Below, one piece after another: positions 1-7,986 of a DNA stretch of 40,218 nucleotides (the first letter of the stretch is position 1; every line of letters begins with the position of its first letter). The notes beneath the pieces are model-generated. The model saw only the letters and a list, made by a program, of their open reading frames with translations, was not told the origin of the DNA and did no database searches. The translations under genes and the position numbers were made by a program. This DNA is from Nanobdellota archaeon. Its GTDB lineage: Archaea > Nanobdellota > Nanobdellia > Pacearchaeales > GW2011-AR1. The stretch lies in assembly GCA_024654505.1 (NCBI GenBank), contig JANLHN010000012.1, forward strand, positions 1-40,218, read 5' to 3'.

Positions 1-63
1 AAGAGAACCCATATTTACCTTGAAGTAAGAGATAAAAGTAAATTAATAAGGAAGAAAAAATAA
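1..63 (+). CDS. rpl22: Ribosomal protein uL22, C-terminal fragment (gene starts outside window)
   Basis: Open frame from base 1 to TAA at 61-63, KRTHIYLEVRDKSKLIRKKK; resembles archaeal L22 C-terminus and precedes uS3 as expected. Confidence 0.7.
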   Translation, partial: KRTHIYLEVRDKSKLIRKKK

Positions 64-64
64 A

Positions 65-754
65 ATGGAAGAAAAGAAATTTGTTGAAGTGAGAAAGGAT
101 GAGTTTAATATTCGTCAATTTGTGAAAAGAATGTTTGGAAAGGGGAAGGTTTCCCGAGTTCGAATTGAATATACTCCTGTTGGTGAAAAAATTGTTGTGT
201 CTACCCATAAACCTGGATGGATTATTGGAAAACGGGGGGAAAAGATTAATCAGCTAACAGATATTTTGAAGAAAAAGTTTAGGATGGAAAACCCTCACGT
301 GGATATTGAAGAAATTACTCACCCAGAGTTTGATGCTCAATTGGTTGCTGATGATATTGCTTTAACTCTTGAGAGGTTTGGGGCATTAAAGTATAAATCA
401 TCGAGTTATAGGGCCTTAGCTAGCATTAAAAATTCTGGTGCCCTTGGTGCCGAGTTAAGAATTTCTGGAAAACTTCCTAGCGATAGAGCAAGGTCTTGGA
501 GATTTGCATTTGGTTACTTGAAGAAAACTGGAGACGCTGCAAGTGTTGTGGATAGGGCATTTTCTATTGCTGAAACAAAACAAGGTGTTGTGGGAATAAA
601 GGTTGCTATTTTGGCTCCAGGTGTTAAGGTTCATGATCAAATAGTAATTGATGAAGATTTTATGAATGAAGTTAAGAAGAATGCTACCTTAAAAGAAGTT
701 GAAGAAACAGTAAAAAAAGTGAAGAAAAAAAGAAAGGGAGAAGGTAAAAAATAA
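65..754 (+). CDS. rps3: Ribosomal protein uS3
   Basis: KH-domain motif GWIIGKRGEKI; operon position. Confidence 0.96.
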   Translation: MEEKKFVEVRKDEFNIRQFVKRMFGKGKVSRVRIEYTPVGEKIVVSTHKPGWIIGKRGEKINQLTDILKKKFRMENPHVDIEEITHPEFDAQLVADDIALTLERFGALKYKSSSYRALASIKNSGALGAELRISGKLPSDRARSWRFAFGYLKKTGDAASVVDRAFSIAETKQGVVGIKVAILAPGVKVHDQIVIDEDFMNEVKKNATLKEVEETVKKVKKKRKGEGKK

Positions 755-951
755 TGGTAAAAAAGAAGATAGAAGCTGAAAATATTGAAGGGAAGATTAT
801 TGAGTTAAAAATTGAGTTACTGAAACAGCCGCAGAAAGGGAAAAGCATTAAAAGAGAAATTGCACGACTACTCACTATGAGAAAACAAAATGAGACTAAA
901 TTGGAAGGAAATTCTCCAAAAATTTCCCAAAGTACTGGAGGTAAGAAATAA
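754..951 (+). CDS. rpl29: Ribosomal protein uL29
   Basis: Small basic helical protein between uS3 and SUI1; ATG overlaps the uS3 stop. Confidence 0.85.
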   Translation: MVKKKIEAENIEGKIIELKIELLKQPQKGKSIKREIARLLTMRKQNETKLEGNSPKISQSTGGKK

Positions 952-952
952 A

Positions 953-1252
953 GTGGATATTTGTCCTAAATGTGGTTTGCCTGTTCCGGCTTGTGTTTGT
1001 GGAGAAATTGCCAAGACACAACAAAAAATAGATGTTCAGACGGAAAAAAGGCGTTTTGGAAAAGTATCTACGCTAATAAGTGGTTTTGATGATGGTGTTG
1101 ACATAAAAGAGATAGCAAAAACTCTAAAGGCTAAAAGGGCTTGTGGCGGCACAGTAAAAAACAAGAAAATTGAACTTCAGGGGAACCATGTAGGGTTTAT
1201 AAAACCAATATTGGTTTCAATTGGGTTCAATGAAGAACAAATTAATGAATAA
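953..1252 (+). CDS. Translation initiation factor eIF1/SUI1 family, probable GTG start
   Basis: Zinc-knuckle CPKCGLPVPACVC, then TEKRRFGKVSTLISGFD and LKAKRACGGTVKNKKIELQGNH. The ORF track start at 890 lies inside uL29; GTG 953 abuts uL29's stop. Confidence 0.88.
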   Translation: MDICPKCGLPVPACVCGEIAKTQQKIDVQTEKRRFGKVSTLISGFDDGVDIKEIAKTLKAKRACGGTVKNKKIELQGNHVGFIKPILVSIGFNEEQINE

Positions 1253-1253
1253 A

Positions 1254-1625
1254 ATGGTAAAAAAAATGGTAAAAAAAGTAGAGAAGGAATCTAAAGATAC
1301 TTTGGAGTGTAAGGACAAGCTCTGTCCAATTCATGGAGAAAGAAAACTGAAAATGAGGGGGCGAACCTTTGATGGAGTTATAATAAAGAAGTTACCTGGG
1401 AGGGTTACAATTCAATTTGAAAGAATGATTAAGGTTCCGAAATATGAGCGTTATGAAAAAAGGCGAACAAAAATCCATGCAAGACTCCCAGATTGTATAA
1501 TTGCTGGGGTTGGGGATTTAGTCCAGGTTGCTGAGACAAGACCTATCAGCAAAATGATTCATTTTGTTGTTAGTAATGTTATTAAGAAATCAATGGAGGC
1601 TAGTTCTAATGAAAGTAAATCTTAG
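1254..1625 (+). CDS. rps17: Ribosomal protein uS17
   Basis: GRTFDGVIIKKLPGRVTIQFERM...YEKRRTKIHARLPDCI; ATG 1254 preferred over 1221. Confidence 0.93.
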   Translation: MVKKMVKKVEKESKDTLECKDKLCPIHGERKLKMRGRTFDGVIIKKLPGRVTIQFERMIKVPKYERYEKRRTKIHARLPDCIIAGVGDLVQVAETRPISKMIHFVVSNVIKKSMEASSNESKS

Positions 1626-1664
1626 ATTTTCGACCATAAAAATTCTCCTTGGAGGTAAATTTTT

Positions 1665-2066
1665 ATGAAAGCAATTAGTGGTCGGGCAACAAGAGGGTTG
1701 AATATTGGGAGTATGGTTGAAGCTTGTGATAATAGTGGGGCAAGAATAGTAAGAATTGTTTCTGTTAAGCATGGAAAAACCTCGAAGGGCCGTCAGGGGT
1801 ACGCAAAAATTGCAGACTGGGTTAAAATTTCTGTTAGAAAGGGAGACCCAAAAATGAAGGGAGAGGTTTTTGATGCAGTTGTTGTTAGACAGAAGAAACC
1901 TTGGAAGAGGAATACTGGAGAGAGAGTTTGTTTTAGCGATAATGCGGTTGTTCTTTTAAAGGATGAAAAAGGAAACCCTAAGGGAACACAAATTAAGGGA
2001 GCAATTGCAAGAGAAGTTCAGGAAAGATGGAAGGAGGTCTCTAAGTTAGCGAGTACAATTTATTAA
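1665..2066 (+). CDS. rpl14: Ribosomal protein uL14
   Basis: GSMVEACDNSGARIVRIVSV; Shine-Dalgarno-like GGAGG just upstream. Confidence 0.96.
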   Translation: MKAISGRATRGLNIGSMVEACDNSGARIVRIVSVKHGKTSKGRQGYAKIADWVKISVRKGDPKMKGEVFDAVVVRQKKPWKRNTGERVCFSDNAVVLLKDEKGNPKGTQIKGAIAREVQERWKEVSKLASTIY

Positions 2067-2067
2067 A

Positions 2068-2511
2068 ATGAAATCAAAATTTAACAAAAAGTGGAATTCA
2101 AGTAAACAACCTAGAAAGCAGGTGAAATTTAGAGCCATGGCTCCAACACATATTAAAAGAAAATTGATGGCTTCTATATTAGACAAACCTCTTAGAGTTA
2201 AATATGGGAAAAGAAACTTGGGAATCCGAAGAGGGGATGAGGTTAAGATTATGAGGGGCAAATTTAAAGGTAAACAAGGAAAGGTGGGAAAAGTAGATCC
2301 AAAAAATAATCGTCTTCAAGTTGAAGGGGTTCAGAGAGCTAAAAAAGGTGGAGAGAAAGTAGAAACCTGGTTTAGCCCATCAAAGGTGAAAATTATGTTA
2401 TTAAATACTGACGATTCAAAAAGGATGAAAAAACTGAAGGTCGTAGTTAATAGTCCTGCTGAAGTCCAAAAGACGGAAACTAAAGAACTAATGGAGAAAA
2501 AGAAAAAGTAA
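2068..2511 (+). CDS. rpl24: Ribosomal protein uL24
   Basis: KOW motif RRGDEVKIMRGKFKGKQGKVGKVD. Confidence 0.95.
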   Translation: MKSKFNKKWNSSKQPRKQVKFRAMAPTHIKRKLMASILDKPLRVKYGKRNLGIRRGDEVKIMRGKFKGKQGKVGKVDPKNNRLQVEGVQRAKKGGEKVETWFSPSKVKIMLLNTDDSKRMKKLKVVVNSPAEVQKTETKELMEKKKK

Positions 2512-2556
2512 TATGAGGACATGTTTCATGTTTTCATTATGCAATCAAAATAAAAA

Positions 2557-3207
2557 ATGCACTTAAAGAAAAATAAAATGCCAAAAACGTGGCCAGTTCC
2601 ACGAAAAGGAAACGTGTACTCGGCAGTGCCTAGCCATGCGACCTCAAGGGGAATCTCAGTATTATGCTTAATTAGAGATATTTTGAAAATTGCTAAAACA
2701 AAGAAGGAAGTAAGAGTAATGACTTTGGGCGGAGATATTAAGGTGAACAATATAATTCGGAAAAATGAGAACTTTCCAGTACAGGTCTTTGATGTTGTAA
2801 GTTTAGATAAGGCTAAATTGCATTATCGCCTAGAGATTGTCAATAGGAAATTTAATTTAGTTAAGATTTCTGCTGGAGATGCTGAAAAAAAGATTGTGAA
2901 AATTTCTGGAAAGACAATACTTGGGAAGGATTTGGTTCAAATGAATTTAGATGATGGTCAGAACTTTGTTTCTAAAATCAAATTCTCTGTAGGAGACTCT
3001 GTAATAGTGAACACTAAAGAGAACAAGATAGAAAAAGTTTTACCATTAAAAGAAGGTGCAAAAGTAGAAATTATTCTTGGGAAACATGCGGGAGAAAAGG
3101 GAAAATTGATTAGTTTTGAGGAGCTCTCTCGTGGTAAAAGTTACCTTATTAAATTAAAGGAGAAGGAAGTAAGTTTGCCTTTTAAGACACTCTTAGTAAT
3201 TGAATAA
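2557..3207 (+). CDS. rps4e: Ribosomal protein eS4
   Basis: MHLKKNKMPKTWPVPRKGN; C-terminal KOW-like EIILGKHAGEKGKL. Confidence 0.94.
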   Translation: MHLKKNKMPKTWPVPRKGNVYSAVPSHATSRGISVLCLIRDILKIAKTKKEVRVMTLGGDIKVNNIIRKNENFPVQVFDVVSLDKAKLHYRLEIVNRKFNLVKISAGDAEKKIVKISGKTILGKDLVQMNLDDGQNFVSKIKFSVGDSVIVNTKENKIEKVLPLKEGAKVEIILGKHAGEKGKLISFEELSRGKSYLIKLKEKEVSLPFKTLLVIE

Positions 3208-3740
3208 TGGAGAATAAGATGAGAGAGATTCGGCTTGAGAAAGTTATATTGAACATTGGAGGAACTAGTGAGAAGCTTGAGAAAGGAGTTATTTTACTTC
3301 AGAAGATTAGTGGTAAGAAGGCTATTAAGGTAAAGGCTACTAAAAGAATCCCTACATGGTCTGTTCGTCCGGGATTGGAAGTCGGGACAAAAGTTACTCT
3401 TCGTGGAAAAGAGGCTATGGAAATATTAAAAAAACTTCTCCCAGCTATTGATAACACATTAAAAGAAAGACAAATACAAGATAATTTCTTTTCTTTTGGA
3501 ATACATGAGTATATTGAGATTCCAGGAATGGAATATATAAGAGAGGTAGGGATTATGGGTTTTGAAGTTACAGGCGTTTTTTCTCGAGCAGGAAAGTCTG
3601 TTGAAATGAAGAAAATTAAAAGAGGAAAGGCAAAAAGGCTAGTGGTTACTCAAAAAGAAATTGAGGATTATTTAATAGATAAATTTGGAACAGAAATCTT
3701 GCGAAAGAAGATCCAGGGAGAAGAAGATGACAGCGAGTGA
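3207..3740 (+). CDS. rpl5: Ribosomal protein uL5
   Basis: MREIRLEKVILNIGGT, FGIHEYIEIPG, GIMGFEVTGVFSRAG. Confidence 0.95.
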   Translation: MENKMREIRLEKVILNIGGTSEKLEKGVILLQKISGKKAIKVKATKRIPTWSVRPGLEVGTKVTLRGKEAMEILKKLLPAIDNTLKERQIQDNFFSFGIHEYIEIPGMEYIREVGIMGFEVTGVFSRAGKSVEMKKIKRGKAKRLVVTQKEIEDYLIDKFGTEILRKKIQGEEDDSE

Positions 3741-3957
3741 TTGGAGGAAAATTACCAAGCAGTTAAAAAGTAAGCCAACTATCTTAAAGAAATTTTTAAA
3801 ACACAATAAACCAAAACCAAGAAAGTTTGGTGTTGCTGCCCAGAAGTGTGAAGTCTGTGGAAGACATGGAGCCCATATTTCATCTTATAATCTAAATTTG
3901 TGTCGACACTGTTTCAGAGAGTTGGCGGTTGAGCTGGGTTTCAAGAAATACAGTTAG
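3727..3957 (+). CDS. rps14: Ribosomal protein uS14 (zinc-binding)
   Basis: CEVCGRHGAHISSYNLNLCRHCFRELA; ATG 3727 overlaps the uL5 end. Confidence 0.93.
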   Translation: MTASDWRKITKQLKSKPTILKKFLKHNKPKPRKFGVAAQKCEVCGRHGAHISSYNLNLCRHCFRELAVELGFKKYS

Positions 3958-3965
3958 GAGAAAAA

Positions 3966-4343
3966 ATGAGTCAAGATATAGTTAGTGATGGATTAAACCA
4001 AATAATGAATGCGAAAAGATTGGAAAAGAAGGAACTTGAGATTAGAAAGTACTCTAAGGTTTTGATTAATCTATTCAAATTAATGAAAGAAAAAGGTCAT
4101 ATTGATTATGAAGTTAATGAAGAAACTAAGGTTGTGAAAGTCCATATTCTCAGACTAAATGAATGCCGGGCAGTTAAACCAAGATATTATGTTAGTTCTG
4201 ATGGAATCGATAGATATCTTAGAAGATTTTTACCTTCGAGAAATTTTGGAAGTTTGATAATATCTACAAACAAAGGACTTTTGAATTATAAAGAAGCTAT
4301 TAAAAATAAAATTGGGGGAAGTGTAATTGCTTACTTCTATTAA
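3966..4343 (+). CDS. rps8: Ribosomal protein uS8
   Basis: DGLNQIMNAKR start, RRFLPSRNFGSLIISTNKGLL; upstream SD-like taggag. Confidence 0.94.
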   Translation: MSQDIVSDGLNQIMNAKRLEKKELEIRKYSKVLINLFKLMKEKGHIDYEVNEETKVVKVHILRLNECRAVKPRYYVSSDGIDRYLRRFLPSRNFGSLIISTNKGLLNYKEAIKNKIGGSVIAYFY

Positions 4344-4344
4344 A

Positions 4345-4887
4345 ATGAAAAAGATATTAGAACGAATAATTGAAATTCCAGAGGGTATAGAAATAACTGT
4401 TAAAGATAAGACTTTTGTTGTTAAGGGAAAGGGAAAAGAAATCTCCAAAAGTTTTGACATGGGAAAGATAACTGTCTCTATTAAAGACAAAAAGGTTAAT
4501 ATTAGCGCAAAGAAGTTTACACGGAGAGAATCTAAAATGGTGGGAACTATCTGGGCTCATTTAAAAAATATGATTAAGGGAATTGAGGAAGATTTTGTTT
4601 ATAAATTGGAAATTTGTAATGTTCATTTTCCTATGAACGTTAAAGTTGATGGAGATAAGGTTATTATCAAATCTTTCTTGGGAGAAACAACTCAGAGGGT
4701 TTCTCGAATAATGCCTAACTCAAAGATTGATATAAAGGGTAATGAGATAACTATAAGTTCTCCAGATATAGAAGCTGCCGGACAAACTGCTGCAAACCTT
4801 GAAAAGGCGACAAAATTAGTTGGGAAAGATAGAAGGATATTCCAAGATGGAATTTATATTACTGAAAAATGTGGGAGGGAAATTTAA
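4345..4887 (+). CDS. rpl6: Ribosomal protein uL6
   Basis: IPEGIEITVKDKTFVVKGKGKE; C-terminal RRIFQDGIYITEK. ATG 4345 preferred over 4327. Confidence 0.94.
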   Translation: MKKILERIIEIPEGIEITVKDKTFVVKGKGKEISKSFDMGKITVSIKDKKVNISAKKFTRRESKMVGTIWAHLKNMIKGIEEDFVYKLEICNVHFPMNVKVDGDKVIIKSFLGETTQRVSRIMPNSKIDIKGNEITISSPDIEAAGQTAANLEKATKLVGKDRRIFQDGIYITEKCGREI

Positions 4888-4932
4888 AGCATGTTCAAAG
4901 AACATACATGTTTTTATCTATAAAAATAAAAA

Positions 4933-5316
4933 ATGGTAGTTGAGAGAAAAAAACCAAAATTTTTGAGAAAAGATTGGCATAAGAAGATTAAACTTGGGAG
5001 TACTGTTAAGAAAAATAGAAAATGGCGTGGAGCGAAAGGAAGGCATAATAAGATTAGGTTAAGTAGAAAGGGTAATGCTCAAAGACCGAAGATAGGGTGG
5101 GGTGCGGAAAAAACGACTAGAGGATTTGTAGGGGGATTGAATGTCATGGGGGTTAGTAATCTCAAAGAAATGGACAATGTAGGGAAGGGGCAGGGAATTG
5201 TCATCGGAAAAGTTGGTTTGAGAAAAAGAAAAGAAATAATTGCTGAAGCAAATAAAAGAAAAGTCAAAATATTAAATAAATACAAACTGGGTGAAAGTAA
5301 AAATGCAACTAACTAA
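4933..5316 (+). CDS. rpl32e: Ribosomal protein eL32
   Basis: PKFLRKDWHKKIKLGSTVKKNRKWRGAKGRHNKIR. Confidence 0.93.
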   Translation: MVVERKKPKFLRKDWHKKIKLGSTVKKNRKWRGAKGRHNKIRLSRKGNAQRPKIGWGAEKTTRGFVGGLNVMGVSNLKEMDNVGKGQGIVIGKVGLRKRKEIIAEANKRKVKILNKYKLGESKNATN

Positions 5317-5704
5317 AAAGAAAGAATTAGCAGCCAAGGTTTTGGGTGTTGGAAAGAGTAGAATCCTTTTTGTAGATTCTCATCTCCCAGAGATTAAGGA
5401 AGCTATTACTCGCCAAGATATCCGAGATCTTGCCAGTTTAGGAGCTATTAAAATTAAAGAAGTTAGTGGTAGGAAGAAAGTTGTTAAGAGAAAACACCGA
5501 AGGAGAACTGGAAAGGTTAAAAAGAAGGTCAATAAAAGTAAAAAAGAGTACGTAATCATCACTCGAAAGCTTAGAACCTTTGTTAGACACCTTCTAAAAA
5601 CAGGGGCAGTTGACAAAGAAAAACATAGAGAAGTTAGAAAGATGATTCGGGCGAGAAGATTCAAAAGTAAAAGACATTTAAAGGAGAGTTTAAAGGATTT
5701 ATAA
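5303..5704 (+). CDS. rpl19e: Ribosomal protein eL19
   Basis: MQLTKKKELAAKVLGVGKSRI; basic RRRTGKVKKK region; ATG 5303 overlaps eL32. Confidence 0.93.
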   Translation: MQLTKKKELAAKVLGVGKSRILFVDSHLPEIKEAITRQDIRDLASLGAIKIKEVSGRKKVVKRKHRRRTGKVKKKVNKSKKEYVIITRKLRTFVRHLLKTGAVDKEKHREVRKMIRARRFKSKRHLKESLKDL

Positions 5705-6198
5705 TGGCAAGAAGTAAAAGGACTATTAAGCGAAGGAGAAGGGAAAATAAGACAGATTATAAGCTAAGAAAAAGTTTATTGAAGTCAAGTCTCCCACGTA
5801 TAGTTATTAGAAGAACAAATAAGTTTTTTATCATACAGGTTGTTGAAAGTTTTGAAGCACAAGATAAGGTTATTTTGGGAGTAACCTCAAAAGACCTTCT
5901 AAAAAAAGGGTGGAATGTTAAGATGCAGGGGAGTTTAAAATCTATTCCTGCAGGATACCTCTCTGGAATTCTCTTAGCAAAAAAGATTGGGAAAGGTAAA
6001 AAGAAGTTTATTGTGGATTTGGGGATGGCTAGGACCTTGAAGGGTTCAAGAGTTTTTGCAGTTGTAAAAGGTTTGGTGGATGGTGGTCTTGATTTAAATG
6101 TAAATGAAAAAGTTTTTCCTTCAGAGGATAGACTCCTCGGAAAACATTTAAAAGAAGATGTAAAAAAAATGATTGGAGAGGTTAAATCAAAATTATAA
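5704..6198 (+). CDS. rpl18: Ribosomal protein uL18
   Basis: RRRRENKTDYKLRKSLLKSSLPRIVIRRTNKFFIIQ. Confidence 0.92.
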   Translation: MARSKRTIKRRRRENKTDYKLRKSLLKSSLPRIVIRRTNKFFIIQVVESFEAQDKVILGVTSKDLLKKGWNVKMQGSLKSIPAGYLSGILLAKKIGKGKKKFIVDLGMARTLKGSRVFAVVKGLVDGGLDLNVNEKVFPSEDRLLGKHLKEDVKKMIGEVKSKL

Positions 6199-6199
6199 A

Positions 6200-7030
6200 A
6201 TGGTAAAGACAAAAGAATTAGCCCCAGAAGAACAGTTAGAAGAAATGGATGAAATTCTAGAGGCTAAAAAAAAGCTAGAAGAAGAAAGAATTTCTAAAGA
6301 AGTTGAAGAACAATTTCGAAGAGAAGAAGGTCGTGGGGAATACAAAAGAGAGTCTAGGGAAGAAAGATTTTCTAGAGAGGCTCAAGAGAAGTTAGATCGG
6401 TGGGTACCACAGACCCAATTAGGGAGGGTTGTTCGTGCTGGTAAAGTTAAAGATATTGATGAAATCCTTGTTGCAGGAACTAAGATAATGGAGTCAGAAA
6501 TTGTAGATCTTCTACTTCCTGGACTTCAAACAGAGGTTTTATTTATTGGCCAAGCAAAGGGTAAGTATGGTGGTGGAAAAAGAAGAGCTTTTAGACAAAC
6601 TCAGAAAAAAACAAAAGAGGGTAATGTTTTAACTTTTGGAGTTATGGCGGTTGTTGGAGATGGTAGAGGTCATGTTGGAATAGGTTATGGACGGGCCTCT
6701 GAAACATTGCCAGCAAAAGAAAAGGCTATAAGAAAGGCAAAGTTGAACATAACTAAAATACCTCGAGGATGTGCGAGTTATAATTGTTCTTGTGAAAATC
6801 CTCATAGTATCCCTATTACTGTTGAAGGAAAATGCTCTTCGGTCAAAGTTAAACTTATACCTGCACCACAAGGAACAGGTTTAGTTATTAGTGATGAAAT
6901 GAAAAAGATTCTGAGGGCTGTTGGAATAAAAGATGTTTATAGTTCTTGTTCAGGGAAAGTGAGGACAACCTTTAATGCGGCAAAGGCTTGTATGGCTGCA
7001 CTAAATAAACTAGGAGAAATGAAAATATGA
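6200..7030 (+). CDS. rps5: Ribosomal protein uS5 with long charged N-terminal extension
   Basis: Core WVPQTQLGRVVRAGKV, RRAFRQTQ, GDGRGHVGIGYGRA; ATG 6200 preferred over 6173. Confidence 0.94.
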   Translation: MVKTKELAPEEQLEEMDEILEAKKKLEEERISKEVEEQFRREEGRGEYKRESREERFSREAQEKLDRWVPQTQLGRVVRAGKVKDIDEILVAGTKIMESEIVDLLLPGLQTEVLFIGQAKGKYGGGKRRAFRQTQKKTKEGNVLTFGVMAVVGDGRGHVGIGYGRASETLPAKEKAIRKAKLNITKIPRGCASYNCSCENPHSIPITVEGKCSSVKVKLIPAPQGTGLVISDEMKKILRAVGIKDVYSSCSGKVRTTFNAAKACMAALNKLGEMKI

Positions 7031-7371
7031 TACTTGTTTTGAGGATTGCGGGAAGAGCAGCAAAAAAGAAGAAGGACATTGAGACTCTTAATAGACTTAA
7101 TCTTTATAGAAAATTTAATTGTATTCTGGTTGATGAAAAAGATGAAGTGAGAAAGGGAATGGTTCTGGCGGTTAAACACATGGTTGCTTATGGAACTGTT
7201 GGAGAAGATTTTATTAAGGAACTCAAAAAGAAAAGACCCAGTAAGGACGATAAAACATATAATTTACACCCTCCTATTGGTGGGTTCAAAAAAAGTTCGA
7301 GAGTTGCAACCCCAAAAGGAATCTTAGGATTCCATGAAGATATTACTAAACTTGTTGGGAGAATGTTATGA
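7027..7371 (+). CDS. rpl30: Ribosomal protein uL30 (short)
   Basis: MILVLRIAGRA...LNRLNLYRKFNCILVDE...NLHPPIGGFKKS; position between uS5 and uL15. Confidence 0.85.
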   Translation: MILVLRIAGRAAKKKKDIETLNRLNLYRKFNCILVDEKDEVRKGMVLAVKHMVAYGTVGEDFIKELKKKRPSKDDKTYNLHPPIGGFKKSSRVATPKGILGFHEDITKLVGRML

Positions 7372-7844
7372 GAGTACATAAGAGAAAAAAGGCTAGCCGA
7401 ATAAGAGGAGCTAAGACTTGTGGATGGGGGTTTAGGCAGAAGCATAAAGGACATGGAAATAAGGGTGGGACTGGAATGGCTGGAGCTGGAAAAAGAGCAG
7501 ATCATAAGAAACAGGTTGCTTTGGAGTCAGATCCGAAAAAGCAATATTTTGGAAAGCAGGGGGCTACTTCTAGAGGTACTGCAAGAAAAAAGTATGAAAA
7601 AATTAATTTAAAAGATATACGGGCAAACTTTAAGGAAAATAAAATTGATTTATCAAAGCATAAAATCCTTGGTGAGGGTGAGGGATTTAAGGCAGAGATA
7701 ACCGCAAAGGCAGCGACGAAAGGTGCAATTGAAAAGATGGAAAAGGCTGGTGGGAAGATTATTTTGCCTGTTAAGAAGAAATCTGTTAAACAGTATGTTG
7801 TCAAGGAAAAAAAGGTTGAAAAAGAAGCAGAGAGCGAAGAGTAA
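7368..7844 (+). CDS. rpl15: Ribosomal protein uL15
   Basis: RIRGAKTCGWGFRQKHKGHGNKGGTGMAGAGKRADHKK. Confidence 0.95.
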   Translation: MRVHKRKKASRIRGAKTCGWGFRQKHKGHGNKGGTGMAGAGKRADHKKQVALESDPKKQYFGKQGATSRGTARKKYEKINLKDIRANFKENKIDLSKHKILGEGEGFKAEITAKAATKGAIEKMEKAGGKIILPVKKKSVKQYVVKEKKVEKEAESEE

Positions 7845-7865
7845 CTATCTAAGAAAATTTTGAAG

Positions 7866-7966
7866 GAACATCAAGGACATTCTATATCTAAAAGTTTCTT
7901 AGGAAACTTTATAAAGCAACATCAAAGATGTTCCGTGCCTAAAGTTTCTTAGGAAACTTTATAAAC
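7866..7966 (+). repeat. Tandem duplication of a ~50-bp palindrome/TATA unit upstream of secY
   Basis: AAAGTTTCTTAGGAAACTTTATAAA occurs at 7891-7915 and exactly 50 bp later at 7941-7965; preceding sequence aacatcaaggacattc / aacatcaaagatgttcc is also duplicated. Confidence 0.9.
7957..7965 (+). promoter_or_regulatory. Archaeal TATA box for secY
   Basis: CTTTATAAA centred ~26 nt before ATG 7987. Confidence 0.65.
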
Positions 7967-7986
7967 AAATTTTCTAACTATAACTT

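Noticed and set aside
5757-6212. 151-aa antisense ORF over uL18
   Set aside because: Phe/Ser-rich shadow of a Lys/Arg-rich ribosomal gene; other antisense ORFs in the ribosomal operon rejected for the same reason.
7866-7966. Two-copy palindromic repeat considered as a CRISPR fragment
   Set aside because: Only two units, internal TATA, no comparable spacers, no cas genes nearby.
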